Source: UBA8752 sp965659115 (GTDB taxonomy: Bacteria > Bacteroidota > Bacteroidia > Flavobacteriales_D > Sanyastnellaceae). Taken from it: 52,267 nucleotides of DNA. Positions within the stretch are counted from its first letter, which is position 1, and every line of letters begins with the position of its first letter. Below the pieces are notes generated by a model, which made no database searches, was not told the origin of the DNA, and saw only the letters and a list, made by a program, of their open reading frames with translations. Below, piece after piece: positions 8,185 through 16,480 of this stretch. Position numbers and translations under genes: made by a program. The stretch is taken from positions 1 through 52,267 of the forward strand of contig CBFHUP010000010.1 of NCBI GenBank assembly GCA_965659115.1, given 5' to 3'.

Positions 8185-8814
8185 TTATCCTTGAGGCTTT
8201 CGAACGATGACAGTGGCTCCCTTGTGACCGGGAACAGCACCTTTAACGACGAGGAGTCCTTCTTCAGACATGACCTTCAATACCTGAAGGTTCTCCATCG
8301 TCACTTGACCGTTGCCCATCTGTCCTGCCATGCGCATGCCTTTGTAGACACGGGCTGGGGTAGACGCAGCACCAATCGAACCAGGGGCTCGCATCCGGTT
8401 GTGCTGACCGTGCGTCGCTTGACCCACACCCGCAAAACCGTGCCTGCGCACAACACCTTGGAAACCGCGACCCTTGCTGGTGCCTACGACTGAGACGAAC
8501 TCGCCTTCTTCGAAAACATCCTCAAGCTTCACCTCGTCTCCGGGGTTGTAGTCCTGTCCATAACCAGCAAACTCTGCGAGGTGCTGCTTGGCATTGACTT
8601 TGGCCTTTTTGAAGTGACCTGCCATGGCTTTTGAAGTCCGGTTATCCTTGCGGTCACCGAATCCCACCTGCACAGCGTCATAGCCGTCCTTGTCTGCGGT
8701 CTTCACCTGGGTGACCACGCAGGGCCCCACTTCAAGTACAGTGCATGGCAGATTCTTGCCATTCTCACTGTACATGCTGGTCATACCAACTTTCTTTCCA
8801 ATCAATCCGGGCAT
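8185..8814 (-). CDS. rplC: 50S ribosomal protein L3
   Basis: 209-residue primary assembly protein whose extension reaches the peptidyl-transferase centre. Starts MPGLIGKKVGMTSMYSENGK; contains GRGFQGVVRRHGFAGVGQAT, HGQHNRMRAPGSIGA and GMRMAGQMGNGQVTMENL. The Gln in MAGQMG corresponds to the site that PrmB methylates in E. coli. It lies five bases after rpsJ. Confidence 0.97.
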   Translation of the reverse strand: MPGLIGKKVGMTSMYSENGKNLPCTVLEVGPCVVTQVKTADKDGYDAVQVGFGDRKDNRTSKAMAGHFKKAKVNAKQHLAEFAGYGQDYNPGDEVKLEDVFEEGEFVSVVGTSKGRGFQGVVRRHGFAGVGQATHGQHNRMRAPGSIGAASTPARVYKGMRMAGQMGNGQVTMENLQVLKVMSEEGLLVVKGAVPGHKGATVIVRKPQG

Positions 8815-8819
8815 ATCCG

Positions 8820-9125
8820 TCAGACTTTGATTTCAACTTCAACACCGCTCGGCAACTCGAGGCGCATCAACGCGTCGACCGTAGCGGAAGAATTGCTGTA
8901 GATGTCGAGCAAGCGCTTGTAAGCACTCAGCTCGAACTGTTCACGCGACTTCTTATTCACGTGCGGCGAGCGCAACACGGTGTAGATGCGCTGGTGCGTA
9001 GGCAGCGGAATGGGACCACTGACGACAGCGCCTGTCGACTTGACCGTCTTGACGATCTTCTCGGCGGACTTGTCGACCAGGTTGTGGTCGTAGCTCTTCA
9101 GCTTGATGCGAATCTTCTGGGCCAT
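8820..9125 (-). CDS. rpsJ: 30S ribosomal protein S10
   Basis: 101-residue protein of the small-subunit head, which also partners NusB in antitermination in studied bacteria. Contains IKLKSYDHNLVDKSAEKIVK, GPIPLPTHQRIYTVLRSPHV and KKSREQFELSAYKRLLDI. It lies 12 bases downstream of fusA, so the str and S10 blocks are joined with no tuf gene between them, which is usual in Bacteroidota. Confidence 0.98.
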   Translation of the reverse strand: MAQKIRIKLKSYDHNLVDKSAEKIVKTVKSTGAVVSGPIPLPTHQRIYTVLRSPHVNKKSREQFELSAYKRLLDIYSNSSATVDALMRLELPSGVEVEIKV

Positions 9126-9137
9126 CTGATACTCTAA

Positions 9138-11240
9138 TTACTTGCCTTGAGCTTCTGCGATTACCGCCTCGGACACGCTGTTCGGGGCTTCTGAATAGTG
9201 ACTGAACGTCATGCTGCTGTCGGCGCGACCTGAAGTCAGCGTCCGCAGGTCCGTCACGTATCCAAACATTTCACTCAGTGGCACTTTTGCCTTAATGACG
9301 GTCTTTCCACCGCGCTCGTCGGTGCCTTCGACCATGCCTCGGCGCTTATTCAAGTCGCCAATAACATCACCCATGTTGGCTTCTGGGGTGCGAACCTCCA
9401 GGGCCATGATGGGCTCAAGAATTTTAGGATTGCAACTCTTCATGGCGTTGCGGTAAGCCATCTTGGCTGCAAGCTCGAAAGAGAGTTGGTCCGAGTCCAC
9501 TGCGTGGAATGAACCATCGAGCAACTCCACTGCCATGCTGTCCATGGGATATCCAGCGAGAACACCTGTTACCATAGCGTCCTTGAATCCCTTCTCGACG
9601 GAAGGAACGAACTCCTTGGGGACGTTTCCGCCTTTTACAGAGTTCTTGAACACCAAACCTTCCTCCTCTGGAGTAGGTGATGGTCCAATGTTGATGATGA
9701 TGTCGGCGAACTTACCGCGACCACCTGACTGCTTTTTGTAGACCTCACGGTGACGAACTTCACCGAAGATGGCCTCCTTGTATGCTACTTGAGGCTGACC
9801 CTGGTTGCACTCCACCTTGAACTCGCGGCGCAAGCGGTCTACGAGAACGTCGAGGTGCAGCTCACCCATACCGGAGATGACGGTTTGACCGCTGTCTTCG
9901 TCTGTGTGCACGCGGAAGGTGGGATCCTCCTCAGAAAGCTTGGCGAGGCCATTGCCCAACTTGTCGATGTCTGCCTGAGACTTTGGCTCAATGGCGATAC
10001 CGATTACTGGGTCGGGGAACGTCATGCTCTCCAACGTGATGGGGTGACCTTCTGAACACAAGGTGTCTCCCGTGCGAATGTCTTTGAAACCAACCACAGC
10101 ACCAATGTCTCCAGCTTCGAGCCGGTCAATGGGGTTCTGCTTATTGGAGTGCATCTGAAAGATGCGGCTGATCCGCTCTTTCTTGTCGGAACGGGTGTTC
10201 TTGACGTAGGAGCCGGCAGGAAGAATTCCGGAGTAGGCCCGAACGAAGCACAAACGACCTACGAAGGGGTCTGTCGCAATTTTGAACGCCAATCCTGAGA
10301 ATGGCTCCTCTGGATCGCTGTGGCGAACCACCTGCTCTTCCTCGTTGTCGGGGTTCATACCGACGATGTCACCAATGTCGTATGGTGAGGGCAAGTAGCG
10401 CATCACGCCGTCAAGCATGGTTTGGACACCCTTGTTTTTGAAGGCGCTGCCGCACATCATCGGGGTAATGTCCATAGCGATGGTCGCCTTGCGGATCGCA
10501 GAAACCATCTCACCCTCAGTAATGCTGTCAGGATCTTCGAAATACTTCTCCATCAGAGTATCGTCCTGCTCTGCCACTGCTTCGACGAGCTTTCCACGGT
10601 ACTCTTCGACTACGTCGACCAAATCCTCGGGAACCGGGATTTCAGTGAAGGTCATGCCCTTGTCGTCCTCGTTCCAGACCATGGCCTTGCCTGTCAGCAA
10701 GTCCACAACGCCCGTGAAGTCGTCTTCTGCGCCAATGGGCACCTGAAGTGGGACAGGGTTCGCGCCCAACATCTCGCGGATCTGCTCCAACACGTTGAAG
10801 AAGTCAGCTCCTGAACGGTCCATCTTGTTGACGAAACCGATGCGGGGCACCTTGTACTTGTCTGCCAGACCCCAGTTGGTCTCTGACTGCGGCTCTACAC
10901 CAGAAACTGCACAGAACAGACCGACAGCACCGTCCAAAACACGCAATGAACGCTCCACCTCCACAGTAAAGTCTACGTGGCCTGGAGTATCAATGATGTT
11001 GATTCGGTAGTCCTGATCCTCGAACTTCCAGAAACAAGTGGTAGCCGCAGACGTGATCGTGATGCCACGCTCCTGCTCTTGCTCCATCCAGTCCATGGTG
11101 GCTGCTCCATCGTGTACCTCACCAATCTTGTGAGAAATACCCGTGTAGTACAGAATGCGCTCCGTCGTGGTGGTCTTACCAGCGTCGACGTGGGCCATAA
11201 TGCCGATGTTGCGCGTGAAATTGAGGTCCCTTTTGGACAT
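9138..11240 (-). CDS. fusA: Elongation factor G
   Basis: 700-residue translational GTPase that drives ribosomal translocation and, with RRF, recycling. Start at 11240 (MSKRDLNFTRNIGIMAHVDA) is preferred over an upstream Met at 11369 that would run into rpsG. G1 motif AHVDAGKTTTTE, G2 region GITITSAATT, G3 DTPGHVDF and G4 NKMDRSG are all present, followed by domains II-V; the protein ends TFSHYSEAPNSVSEAVIAEA. Length matches a full EF-G. It follows rpsG by 31 bases. Confidence 0.98.
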   Translation of the reverse strand: MSKRDLNFTRNIGIMAHVDAGKTTTTERILYYTGISHKIGEVHDGAATMDWMEQEQERGITITSAATTCFWKFEDQDYRINIIDTPGHVDFTVEVERSLRVLDGAVGLFCAVSGVEPQSETNWGLADKYKVPRIGFVNKMDRSGADFFNVLEQIREMLGANPVPLQVPIGAEDDFTGVVDLLTGKAMVWNEDDKGMTFTEIPVPEDLVDVVEEYRGKLVEAVAEQDDTLMEKYFEDPDSITEGEMVSAIRKATIAMDITPMMCGSAFKNKGVQTMLDGVMRYLPSPYDIGDIVGMNPDNEEEQVVRHSDPEEPFSGLAFKIATDPFVGRLCFVRAYSGILPAGSYVKNTRSDKKERISRIFQMHSNKQNPIDRLEAGDIGAVVGFKDIRTGDTLCSEGHPITLESMTFPDPVIGIAIEPKSQADIDKLGNGLAKLSEEDPTFRVHTDEDSGQTVISGMGELHLDVLVDRLRREFKVECNQGQPQVAYKEAIFGEVRHREVYKKQSGGRGKFADIIINIGPSPTPEEEGLVFKNSVKGGNVPKEFVPSVEKGFKDAMVTGVLAGYPMDSMAVELLDGSFHAVDSDQLSFELAAKMAYRNAMKSCNPKILEPIMALEVRTPEANMGDVIGDLNKRRGMVEGTDERGGKTVIKAKVPLSEMFGYVTDLRTLTSGRADSSMTFSHYSEAPNSVSEAVIAEAQGK

Positions 11241-11271
11241 GATTTCGGAGATGGTGTAGTGGTGGGTCGGG

Positions 11272-11739
11272 TCAGAAACGGAAGTGGGAGAACGCCTTGT
11301 TCGCCTCAGCCATCCGGTGGGTGTCTTCCTTCTTTTTGAAAGTGGCCCCCTCTCCTTTGTTGGCTGCAATGATCTCGGCCGCGAGGCGGTCTGCCATTGT
11401 CTTTTCGTTGCGAAGTCGTGCGTAACTGATAATCCACTTCACGGCCATGCTGCGCTTGCGGCTGTCACGGATGGGATGTGGGATCTGGAAGGTCGCTCCA
11501 CCAACACGGCGGCTGCGCACCTCTACATTAGGAGTAACAGCATCTACAGCTGTCTTCCATTGCTCCAGGCCTTCTTCTCCTGTGCGCTCAGTGACTTTGT
11601 CAATGGCGGTATAGAAGATGTCAAAGGCAGTGCTCTTCTTGCCTTGGAGCATGAGATTGTTCACGAAATACGTTACGTCAGTATCGTTGAACCTCGGATC
11701 CGGGATCAGCGGATGCTTTTTTGCTTGTCTACGGCGCAT
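11272..11739 (-). CDS. rpsG: 30S ribosomal protein S7
   Basis: 155-residue protein that nucleates assembly of the small-subunit head. Starts MRRRQAKKHPLIPDPRFNDT and contains GKKSTAFDIFYTAID, EVRSRRVGGATFQIPHPIRD and the C-terminal MAEANKAFSHFRF. It lies six bases after rpsL, as in the str operon of most bacteria. Confidence 0.97.
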   Translation of the reverse strand: MRRRQAKKHPLIPDPRFNDTDVTYFVNNLMLQGKKSTAFDIFYTAIDKVTERTGEEGLEQWKTAVDAVTPNVEVRSRRVGGATFQIPHPIRDSRKRSMAVKWIISYARLRNEKTMADRLAAEIIAANKGEGATFKKKEDTHRMAEANKAFSHFRF

Positions 11740-11745
11740 GGCAGA

Positions 11746-12120
11746 TTACTTCTTAGGTCGCTTGGTTCCGTACTTGGAGCGGCGCTGGTTGCGGCCTTCT
11801 ACTCCTGCCGTGTCCAGCGCACCACGTACAATGTGATAGCGAACACCCGGCAAGTCTTTCACACGTCCTCCGCGAACGAGCACAATGCTGTGCTCTTGGA
11901 GGTTGTGGCCTTCTCCACCGATGTAGGCATTGACCTCATTTCCGTTGGTAAGGCGCACACGGGCGACTTTACGCATTGCGGAATTCGGCTTCTTAGGTGT
12001 GGTCGTGTAAACCCTGACGCACACGCCCCTCCGTTGGGGGCATGAGTCGAGCGCTGCGGACTTAGAGGTATACACCTTGTCCGTACGGCCTTTGCGGATC
12101 AACTGTTGGATCGTCGGCAT
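11746..12120 (-). CDS. rpsL: 30S ribosomal protein S12
   Basis: 124-residue decoding-centre protein and first gene of the operon. MPTIQQLIRKGRTDKVYTSK start; CVRVYTTTPKKPNSAMRKVA and the loop VRGGRVKDLPGVRYHIVRGA are intact. Both lysines whose substitution causes streptomycin resistance in other bacteria (in TPKKPNS and GRVKDLP) are unchanged, so nothing here points to such resistance. The usual Pro in NAYIPGEGH is Gly here (NAYIGGEGH). The mRNA leader is about 65 bases, judged from the promoter at 12192-12221. Confidence 0.98.
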   Translation of the reverse strand: MPTIQQLIRKGRTDKVYTSKSAALDSCPQRRGVCVRVYTTTPKKPNSAMRKVARVRLTNGNEVNAYIGGEGHNLQEHSIVLVRGGRVKDLPGVRYHIVRGALDTAGVEGRNQRRSKYGTKRPKK

Positions 12121-12191
12121 TGCTTGTTAATGGCGTCGTTTTAAATCATTCAGGGACAAATAGCCCACTGCCCCATTTTTAAACGGGGGTG

Positions 12192-12221
12192 CAAAACTAC
12201 GGGAAATGCCGGGAATTCCAA
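12192..12221 (-). promoter_or_regulatory. Bacteroidota-type promoter of the str/S10/spc operon
   Basis: On the minus strand a TTG (12221-12219) is followed after 19 bases by TAGTTTTG (12199-12192), an exact match to the Bacteroidota consensus TTG-N17-23-TAnnTTTG. Transcription should start near 12185, giving a leader of about 65 bases before rpsL. The leader contains a short inverted repeat CCCC...GGGG (about 12171-12188). It is the only strong promoter match upstream of this 12-kb operon. Confidence 0.75.
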
Positions 12222-12289
12222 CACTGAATTGTGCAGTTCATTTCACTTCATGGCGTGGAGAGCGACAATGTGTTGGAAGCCAATCCCGC

Positions 12290-12297
12290 TACATTTG
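12290..12297 (+). promoter_or_regulatory. Possible promoter element for uvrD/pcrA
   Basis: TACATTTG matches the TAnnTTTG element of Bacteroidota promoters and ends only four bases before the helicase ATG at 12302. The nearest TTG (12273-12275) is 14 bases upstream, shorter than the usual 17-23, so the match is partial. If functional, transcription would begin at or very near the start codon, producing a leaderless mRNA. Confidence 0.35.
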
Positions 12298-12301
12298 AAT
12301 A

Positions 12302-14605
12302 ATGGAGATGTTGGAAGGATTGAATGAGGCGCAAAAGGCCGCAGCAGGACAAGTAGAAGGACCCATGATGGTTGTCGCGGGAGCAGGTTCCGGAAAGACC
12401 CGTGTATTGACGCACCGCATCGCGCACCTCATCGACCAAGGGGTGGATCCATTCTCCATCTTGTCGCTCACTTTTACGAATAAGGCGGCCCGCGAGATGA
12501 AAGACCGCATCGGCCGTATTGTGGGAGACTCCGAAGCGCGCAACATCTGGATGGGCACTTTTCACAGCGTCTTTGCCCGCATCCTGCGCATTGAGAGCGA
12601 GCGCATCAATTACCCCTCCAACTTCACCATATATGACACGCAGGACAGCCGCAGCGTTCTCAAAGACGTCATCAAAGGATTGGGGCTCGACGACAAACTG
12701 TACAAGCCCAATTCCATCCACAACCGAATTTCTGGGGCCAAAAACAATTTGATCGGCCCAGCGGATTATGCGCAGAATCCCGACATCACCGGAGAAGACC
12801 ATCAAGCTGGACGACCCAGAATCTCCGAAGTCTATGCAGGGTACGATGCGAGGTTGAAGCGGTCTGGAGCCATGGATTTTGACGATCTGCTCTTCAAGAC
12901 CAATGTCCTGTTGCGGGACTTCCCGGACCTGCTGCACAAGTACCAGCAGAAATTTGGCTTCATCCTGGTCGACGAGTATCAAGACACCAACTTCGCCCAG
13001 TACATGATTATCCGCCAGCTCGGCGCAGCGCGGGAAAACGTTTGTGTGGTGGGAGACGATGCGCAGAGCATCTACAGCTTTCGGGGGGCCAACATCCAGA
13101 ACATCCTCAACTTCAAGAGAGACTACCCCGATTGTGTGGTCTACAAACTTGAGCAGAACTACCGCAGCACCAAGAACATTGTGGAAGCGGCCAACACCGT
13201 CATTGCCAAAAACCAAGACCAAATCCAAAAGGACGTTTGGACCGGCAACGACGAAGGCGACAAAATCGATGTACACCGCGCATTGAGTGACAACGACGAG
13301 GGCAGTTTCGTCGCCGACGCCATTCTGACGACGCGTTCGCGGGAGCAAGCCGAGAACAAAGACTTCGCCATCCTCTACCGCACCAATGCTCAGTCGCGCG
13401 CCTTTGAGGAACAGCTTCGGAAACGAAACGTGCCCTACCGCATCTATGGCGGCCTGAGTTTCTATCAGCGCAAGGAAATCAAAGACCTCATCTCCTATTT
13501 CAGATTGGTGGCCAACCCCACCGACGACGAAGGCTTCAAGCGCGTGGTCAATTATCCGGCCCGTGGCATTGGCAAAACATCCATGGACCGCCTGACGGTT
13601 GCGGCGGCCAACCACGATTGCGCGTTGTGGGAGGTGGTGAGTAACCCTTTGCGCAAACCTGACGATCTCAAGGGTGCCGCTTGGGGCAAACTCCAAGACT
13701 TCGCCACGATGATTGAAGGCTTTGCGACAAAGTTGGAAACGGCCACTGCTTTTGACCTCGGCCACCACATTGCCCAGCACACTGGATTGCTGAGGGAGTT
13801 GCACAAGGACAAAACGCCCGAAGGCGTGGCCCGCTATGAAAACGTGGAGGAATTGCTCGCGGGAATGAAGGAGTTCTCAGATCAAGTGGATCCCGCCAAT
13901 CCGGACGCTGTGAACACCATGGCCGATTTCCTCGTGGACGTTGCGCTGCTCACCGATGCTGACCAGGACGACGGCGACGACAACAAAGTCTCTATGATGA
14001 CCATCCATGCTGCCAAAGGTTTGGAGTTCCCCCACGTCTACATCGTAGGACTTGAAGAGAACCTTTTTCCCAGCCAGATGGCTTTGAATACCCGCGAGGA
14101 GCTCGAGGAGGAACGGCGGCTTTTTTATGTGGCCCTTACCCGGGCCGAAAAGAAAGCGACCCTGAGTTATGCCATTACGCGCTACCGCTGGGGTCAACTC
14201 CAACAGAATGAGCCGTCACGCTTTATAGAAGAGGTGGATGAGCGCTACTTGAACCTGCCCAAGGTGGATGCCCGTCGTTCTGAGCCCTTTGACTTCAATT
14301 CGGCCCGCAACTCCTTCTACAAACCCATGCCATCTGGACGCAAACCCGCATCCAGCGCCCCTGCCGCAAGCACCCCTCCTCGGCCCGGCATGCGCAAAGT
14401 CAAAGATGGCGGTCCCGCTGCACCTCCTTCCGCGGACACGGGTGAAATCCAACCCGGAACCGAGGTTAAACACGTCCGATTTGGCAAGGGCAAGGTGCTT
14501 AAGCTGGAAGGAAATGCCCCCAATGTCAAGGCCACCGTCTTCTTCCCTTCGGCTGGACAAAAGCAACTCTTGCTGAAATTTGCCAAACTGGAAATCATCA
14601 AATGA
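12302..14605 (+). CDS. ATP-dependent DNA helicase UvrD/PcrA (superfamily 1)
   Basis: 767-residue 3'-5' helicase for nucleotide excision and mismatch repair and for removing proteins from DNA. SF1A motifs are seen in order: Walker A AGAGSGKT (26-33), LTFTNKAAREMK, MDFDDLL, Walker B VDEYQDTN, VVGDDAQSIYSFRGA, QNYRST, MTIHAAKGLEFPHV and the final EERRLFYVALTRAEK. The C terminus (EVKHVRFGKGKVLKLEGN) is the Tudor-like RNA polymerase-binding fold typical of PcrA/UvrD. A Pro/Ala-rich linker of about 60 residues precedes it. A second Met six bases downstream (12308) is an alternative start. It is divergent from rpsL and overlaps the next gene by four bases. Confidence 0.95.
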   Translation: MEMLEGLNEAQKAAAGQVEGPMMVVAGAGSGKTRVLTHRIAHLIDQGVDPFSILSLTFTNKAAREMKDRIGRIVGDSEARNIWMGTFHSVFARILRIESERINYPSNFTIYDTQDSRSVLKDVIKGLGLDDKLYKPNSIHNRISGAKNNLIGPADYAQNPDITGEDHQAGRPRISEVYAGYDARLKRSGAMDFDDLLFKTNVLLRDFPDLLHKYQQKFGFILVDEYQDTNFAQYMIIRQLGAARENVCVVGDDAQSIYSFRGANIQNILNFKRDYPDCVVYKLEQNYRSTKNIVEAANTVIAKNQDQIQKDVWTGNDEGDKIDVHRALSDNDEGSFVADAILTTRSREQAENKDFAILYRTNAQSRAFEEQLRKRNVPYRIYGGLSFYQRKEIKDLISYFRLVANPTDDEGFKRVVNYPARGIGKTSMDRLTVAAANHDCALWEVVSNPLRKPDDLKGAAWGKLQDFATMIEGFATKLETATAFDLGHHIAQHTGLLRELHKDKTPEGVARYENVEELLAGMKEFSDQVDPANPDAVNTMADFLVDVALLTDADQDDGDDNKVSMMTIHAAKGLEFPHVYIVGLEENLFPSQMALNTREELEEERRLFYVALTRAEKKATLSYAITRYRWGQLQQNEPSRFIEEVDERYLNLPKVDARRSEPFDFNSARNSFYKPMPSGRKPASSAPAASTPPRPGMRKVKDGGPAAPPSADTGEIQPGTEVKHVRFGKGKVLKLEGNAPNVKATVFFPSAGQKQLLLKFAKLEIIK

Positions 14606-15255
14606 TCAATCGGGGGATATGGTGGGTGCTGCCCTTTTTGCTCATGGGCTGTGAGCGCAACAATGGAGCCATGGAGCTGCACATTACCGGACAATCTGAG
14701 ACACTGCCTGTTCAATCGCCCTTGACCGGATGCGACTTTGCCCTCTTTGAGCGGTCAGTGCAAGACGGTGCACTCCAAGCCGAAACTGTCATTGGGGAAT
14801 CAACATCAGATGATCTTGGGGCCTTTGAGGTGACCTTCCCTCGCAAGAGCAGTTACAGTCTGCGTTGGACCGCAGTGGCCCAAGATCACTTTCCCGCCGC
14901 CGGCACCCTGGACCCGGAGGAACTTTATCCCAACGTGCCTTTTGACCTGACAGTGGGACTGTATGCAGTGTGCACCCTGCACGTTCAGCTCGCCAGTGTT
15001 GCCCCGGAAGACTCCACAGACAATGTCCGTTTCAACTTGGGTGAAGACTTTGCCTGCGACTGCTGCCCCACCGATCAGGTCGTGCTCGAAGGAATCGGTG
15101 CCGATACAACGTGGCAGTGCCTGATGTACGGCGACCATTGGATGACCTATGGCGCCGATCTTGATGTGGCTTTGATCGGGCAACCAGACGGCCTCTTTGT
15201 GGACTCCGTGTTCTGTCCTGCCTTCGGTTCAGCCGAATTAATCCTCAATTGGTGA
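14602..15255 (+). CDS. Predicted lipoprotein of unknown function
   Basis: 217 residues. The N terminus MINRGIWWVLPFLLMGCERN is a lipoprotein signal peptide with lipobox LMGC, so the mature protein should begin at Cys17 and be anchored in a membrane facing the periplasm or outside. The body looks like beta-strand-rich sequence with several Cys (DFACDCCPTDQ near residue 153, then WQC and VFCPAF). I do not recognise a family. The start overlaps the helicase stop (ATGA) and the stop shares one base with the next start (TGATG), so the three genes are probably translationally coupled. Confidence 0.85.
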   Translation: MINRGIWWVLPFLLMGCERNNGAMELHITGQSETLPVQSPLTGCDFALFERSVQDGALQAETVIGESTSDDLGAFEVTFPRKSSYSLRWTAVAQDHFPAAGTLDPEELYPNVPFDLTVGLYAVCTLHVQLASVAPEDSTDNVRFNLGEDFACDCCPTDQVVLEGIGADTTWQCLMYGDHWMTYGADLDVALIGQPDGLFVDSVFCPAFGSAELILNW

Positions 15256-15938
15256 TGTCGGCAGAAGCCCACCACTTGGTCACACCGCGCACTGCGCGCT
15301 ACTGGACGGCTGGCCCCCCGCCAGCAGAAGCCGTGGGCACGCTGTATGTCTTGCATGGCTATGGCCAGCTGGCAGAGTTCTTTGTGCGCAAATTTCAGCG
15401 TGCTGCCGATGCGGGTTGGCACATTGTAGCCCCCGAGGGCGGGCACCGGTTCTACCTCAAGGGAACTTCTGGGCGGGTCGGAGCAAGCTGGATGACCAAG
15501 GAAGACCGGCTGTCCGACATCGCAGACTACGTGGCCTTTCTAGACGCCTTACGCGCACGCACTGATGGTGATGAGCCCCAAGGGCGCCAGGTGCTGCTCG
15601 GGTTCTCTCAAGGTGTGGCCACGGCGCTGCGGTGGCTGGCATTGGGCCAAAGACCGATCCACTCTTGGCATGGTGTTGTCGCCCACAGTGGTGTCCTTCC
15701 CCCTGACCTGCCCAAGGGCAACCCGGCCTTTTTAGACGCCCCGCACCTTCATCTGGTTGCCGGAACAGAGGACCCTTACATCTTGGACCCCGAAGCAGGG
15801 TTCCGCTCCTCCATGCAGGGATGGCTGGATTCTGGAGGTCAGGCCAACCAAGTGACCCACCACACCTTTCCCGGCGGTCACACTGTAGATGCAGATGCGG
15901 TTCAGGAAGTCCTGGCCCACATCCGCAAAACGCTGTGA
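15255..15938 (+). CDS. Alpha/beta-hydrolase, carboxylesterase/phospholipase-like
   Basis: 227-residue serine hydrolase without a signal peptide, so probably cytoplasmic. LYVLHGYGQLAEFF carries the oxyanion-hole HGYG; the nucleophile is Ser118 in LLGFSQG, with Asp173 (AGTEDPY) and His209 (PGGHT) completing the triad. The order and spacing fit the YpfH/carboxylesterase 2 group; substrate unknown. I chose the ATG at 15255, which overlaps the preceding stop by one base, over a TTG at 15249. Confidence 0.85.
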   Translation: MSAEAHHLVTPRTARYWTAGPPPAEAVGTLYVLHGYGQLAEFFVRKFQRAADAGWHIVAPEGGHRFYLKGTSGRVGASWMTKEDRLSDIADYVAFLDALRARTDGDEPQGRQVLLGFSQGVATALRWLALGQRPIHSWHGVVAHSGVLPPDLPKGNPAFLDAPHLHLVAGTEDPYILDPEAGFRSSMQGWLDSGGQANQVTHHTFPGGHTVDADAVQEVLAHIRKTL

Positions 15939-15956
15939 TTCACTTAATTTCGGCCC

Positions 15957-16379
15957 ATGATCCGATTCACCCGTTCCCTCACCAGCCTTGTAGTTGGTGC
16001 CATGTTTACCGCCTCGCTTGTCAGCTGCGCTGGCGGCGCAGAAACAGAGGCCGCTCAAGACGACGTGCTGGACACCACCTCTGAGGTGGTCTCAGCAGAA
16101 TTCCCCGGCGGCGCTGCCGAAGTCATGAACTTCATCGCTGGAGAAGTCACCTATCCCGAATCCGCTCGGGAAGACGCCGTCGAAGGCAAAGTATTTGTTG
16201 AGTTTACCATCGACGAAAATGGAGCCGTGACCAACGCCCATGTCATCGAGCCCTTGCACCCTGCATTGGACAGTGCTGCCGTAGCCGCTGCTATGGCCAT
16301 GCCAAACTGGGCCCCAGCCACCAAGGAAGGAAAGGCCATTGCTACCACCATCACGCTCCCCGTGATGTTCCGGCTGTAA
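15957..16379 (+). CDS. Lipoprotein with TonB C-terminal domain
   Basis: 140 residues. The signal peptide MIRFTRSLTSLVVGAMF ends in lipobox LVSC (Cys24), followed by an acidic linker (EAAQDDVLDTTSEV) and a TonB_C-like domain: FPGGAAEVMNFIAGEVTYPE, GKVFVEFTIDENGAVTNAHV, then MPNWAPATKEGKAI. True TonB has an inner-membrane helix and a Pro-rich spacer to reach outer-membrane receptors; both are missing here, so energy transduction is unlikely. Bacteroidota have many such stand-alone TonB_C proteins of unknown role. It is 18 bases after the esterase and followed by a terminator. Confidence 0.85.
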   Translation: MIRFTRSLTSLVVGAMFTASLVSCAGGAETEAAQDDVLDTTSEVVSAEFPGGAAEVMNFIAGEVTYPESAREDAVEGKVFVEFTIDENGAVTNAHVIEPLHPALDSAAVAAAMAMPNWAPATKEGKAIATTITLPVMFRL

Positions 16380-16398
16380 GAACGATACGCCTGTAACA

Positions 16399-16437
16399 AA
16401 AGGTGGCCCTTGGATCTTGTGTCCTTGGGCCACCTTT
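16399..16437 (+). terminator. Rho-independent terminator
   Basis: Perfect 11-bp stem AAAGGTGGCCC (16399-16409) / GGGCCACCTTT (16427-16437) with a 17-base loop, running into TTTTC. It lies 19 bases after the TonB-C lipoprotein stop and separates it from the deiminase-like gene. Confidence 0.85.
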
Positions 16438-16480
16438 TCATTGGGGGCCGCGTTAACTTCCTGCCCTGAAACCTGTACAA

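Noticed and set aside
11241..11369. N-terminal extension of EF-G starting at 11369
   Set aside because: It lies within rpsG, while MSKRDLNFTRNIGIMAHVDA is the canonical EF-G start.
11272..12120. Streptomycin-resistance changes in S12
   Set aside because: Both critical lysines are unchanged; only a Pro-to-Gly difference in NAYIGGEGH is seen, which I cannot link to resistance.
12248..13804. 518-codon open frame on the minus strand opposite the UvrD/PcrA helicase
   Set aside because: It is a shadow of the helicase: the plus strand has all SF1 motifs in order, while this frame has no recognisable domain and no promoter.
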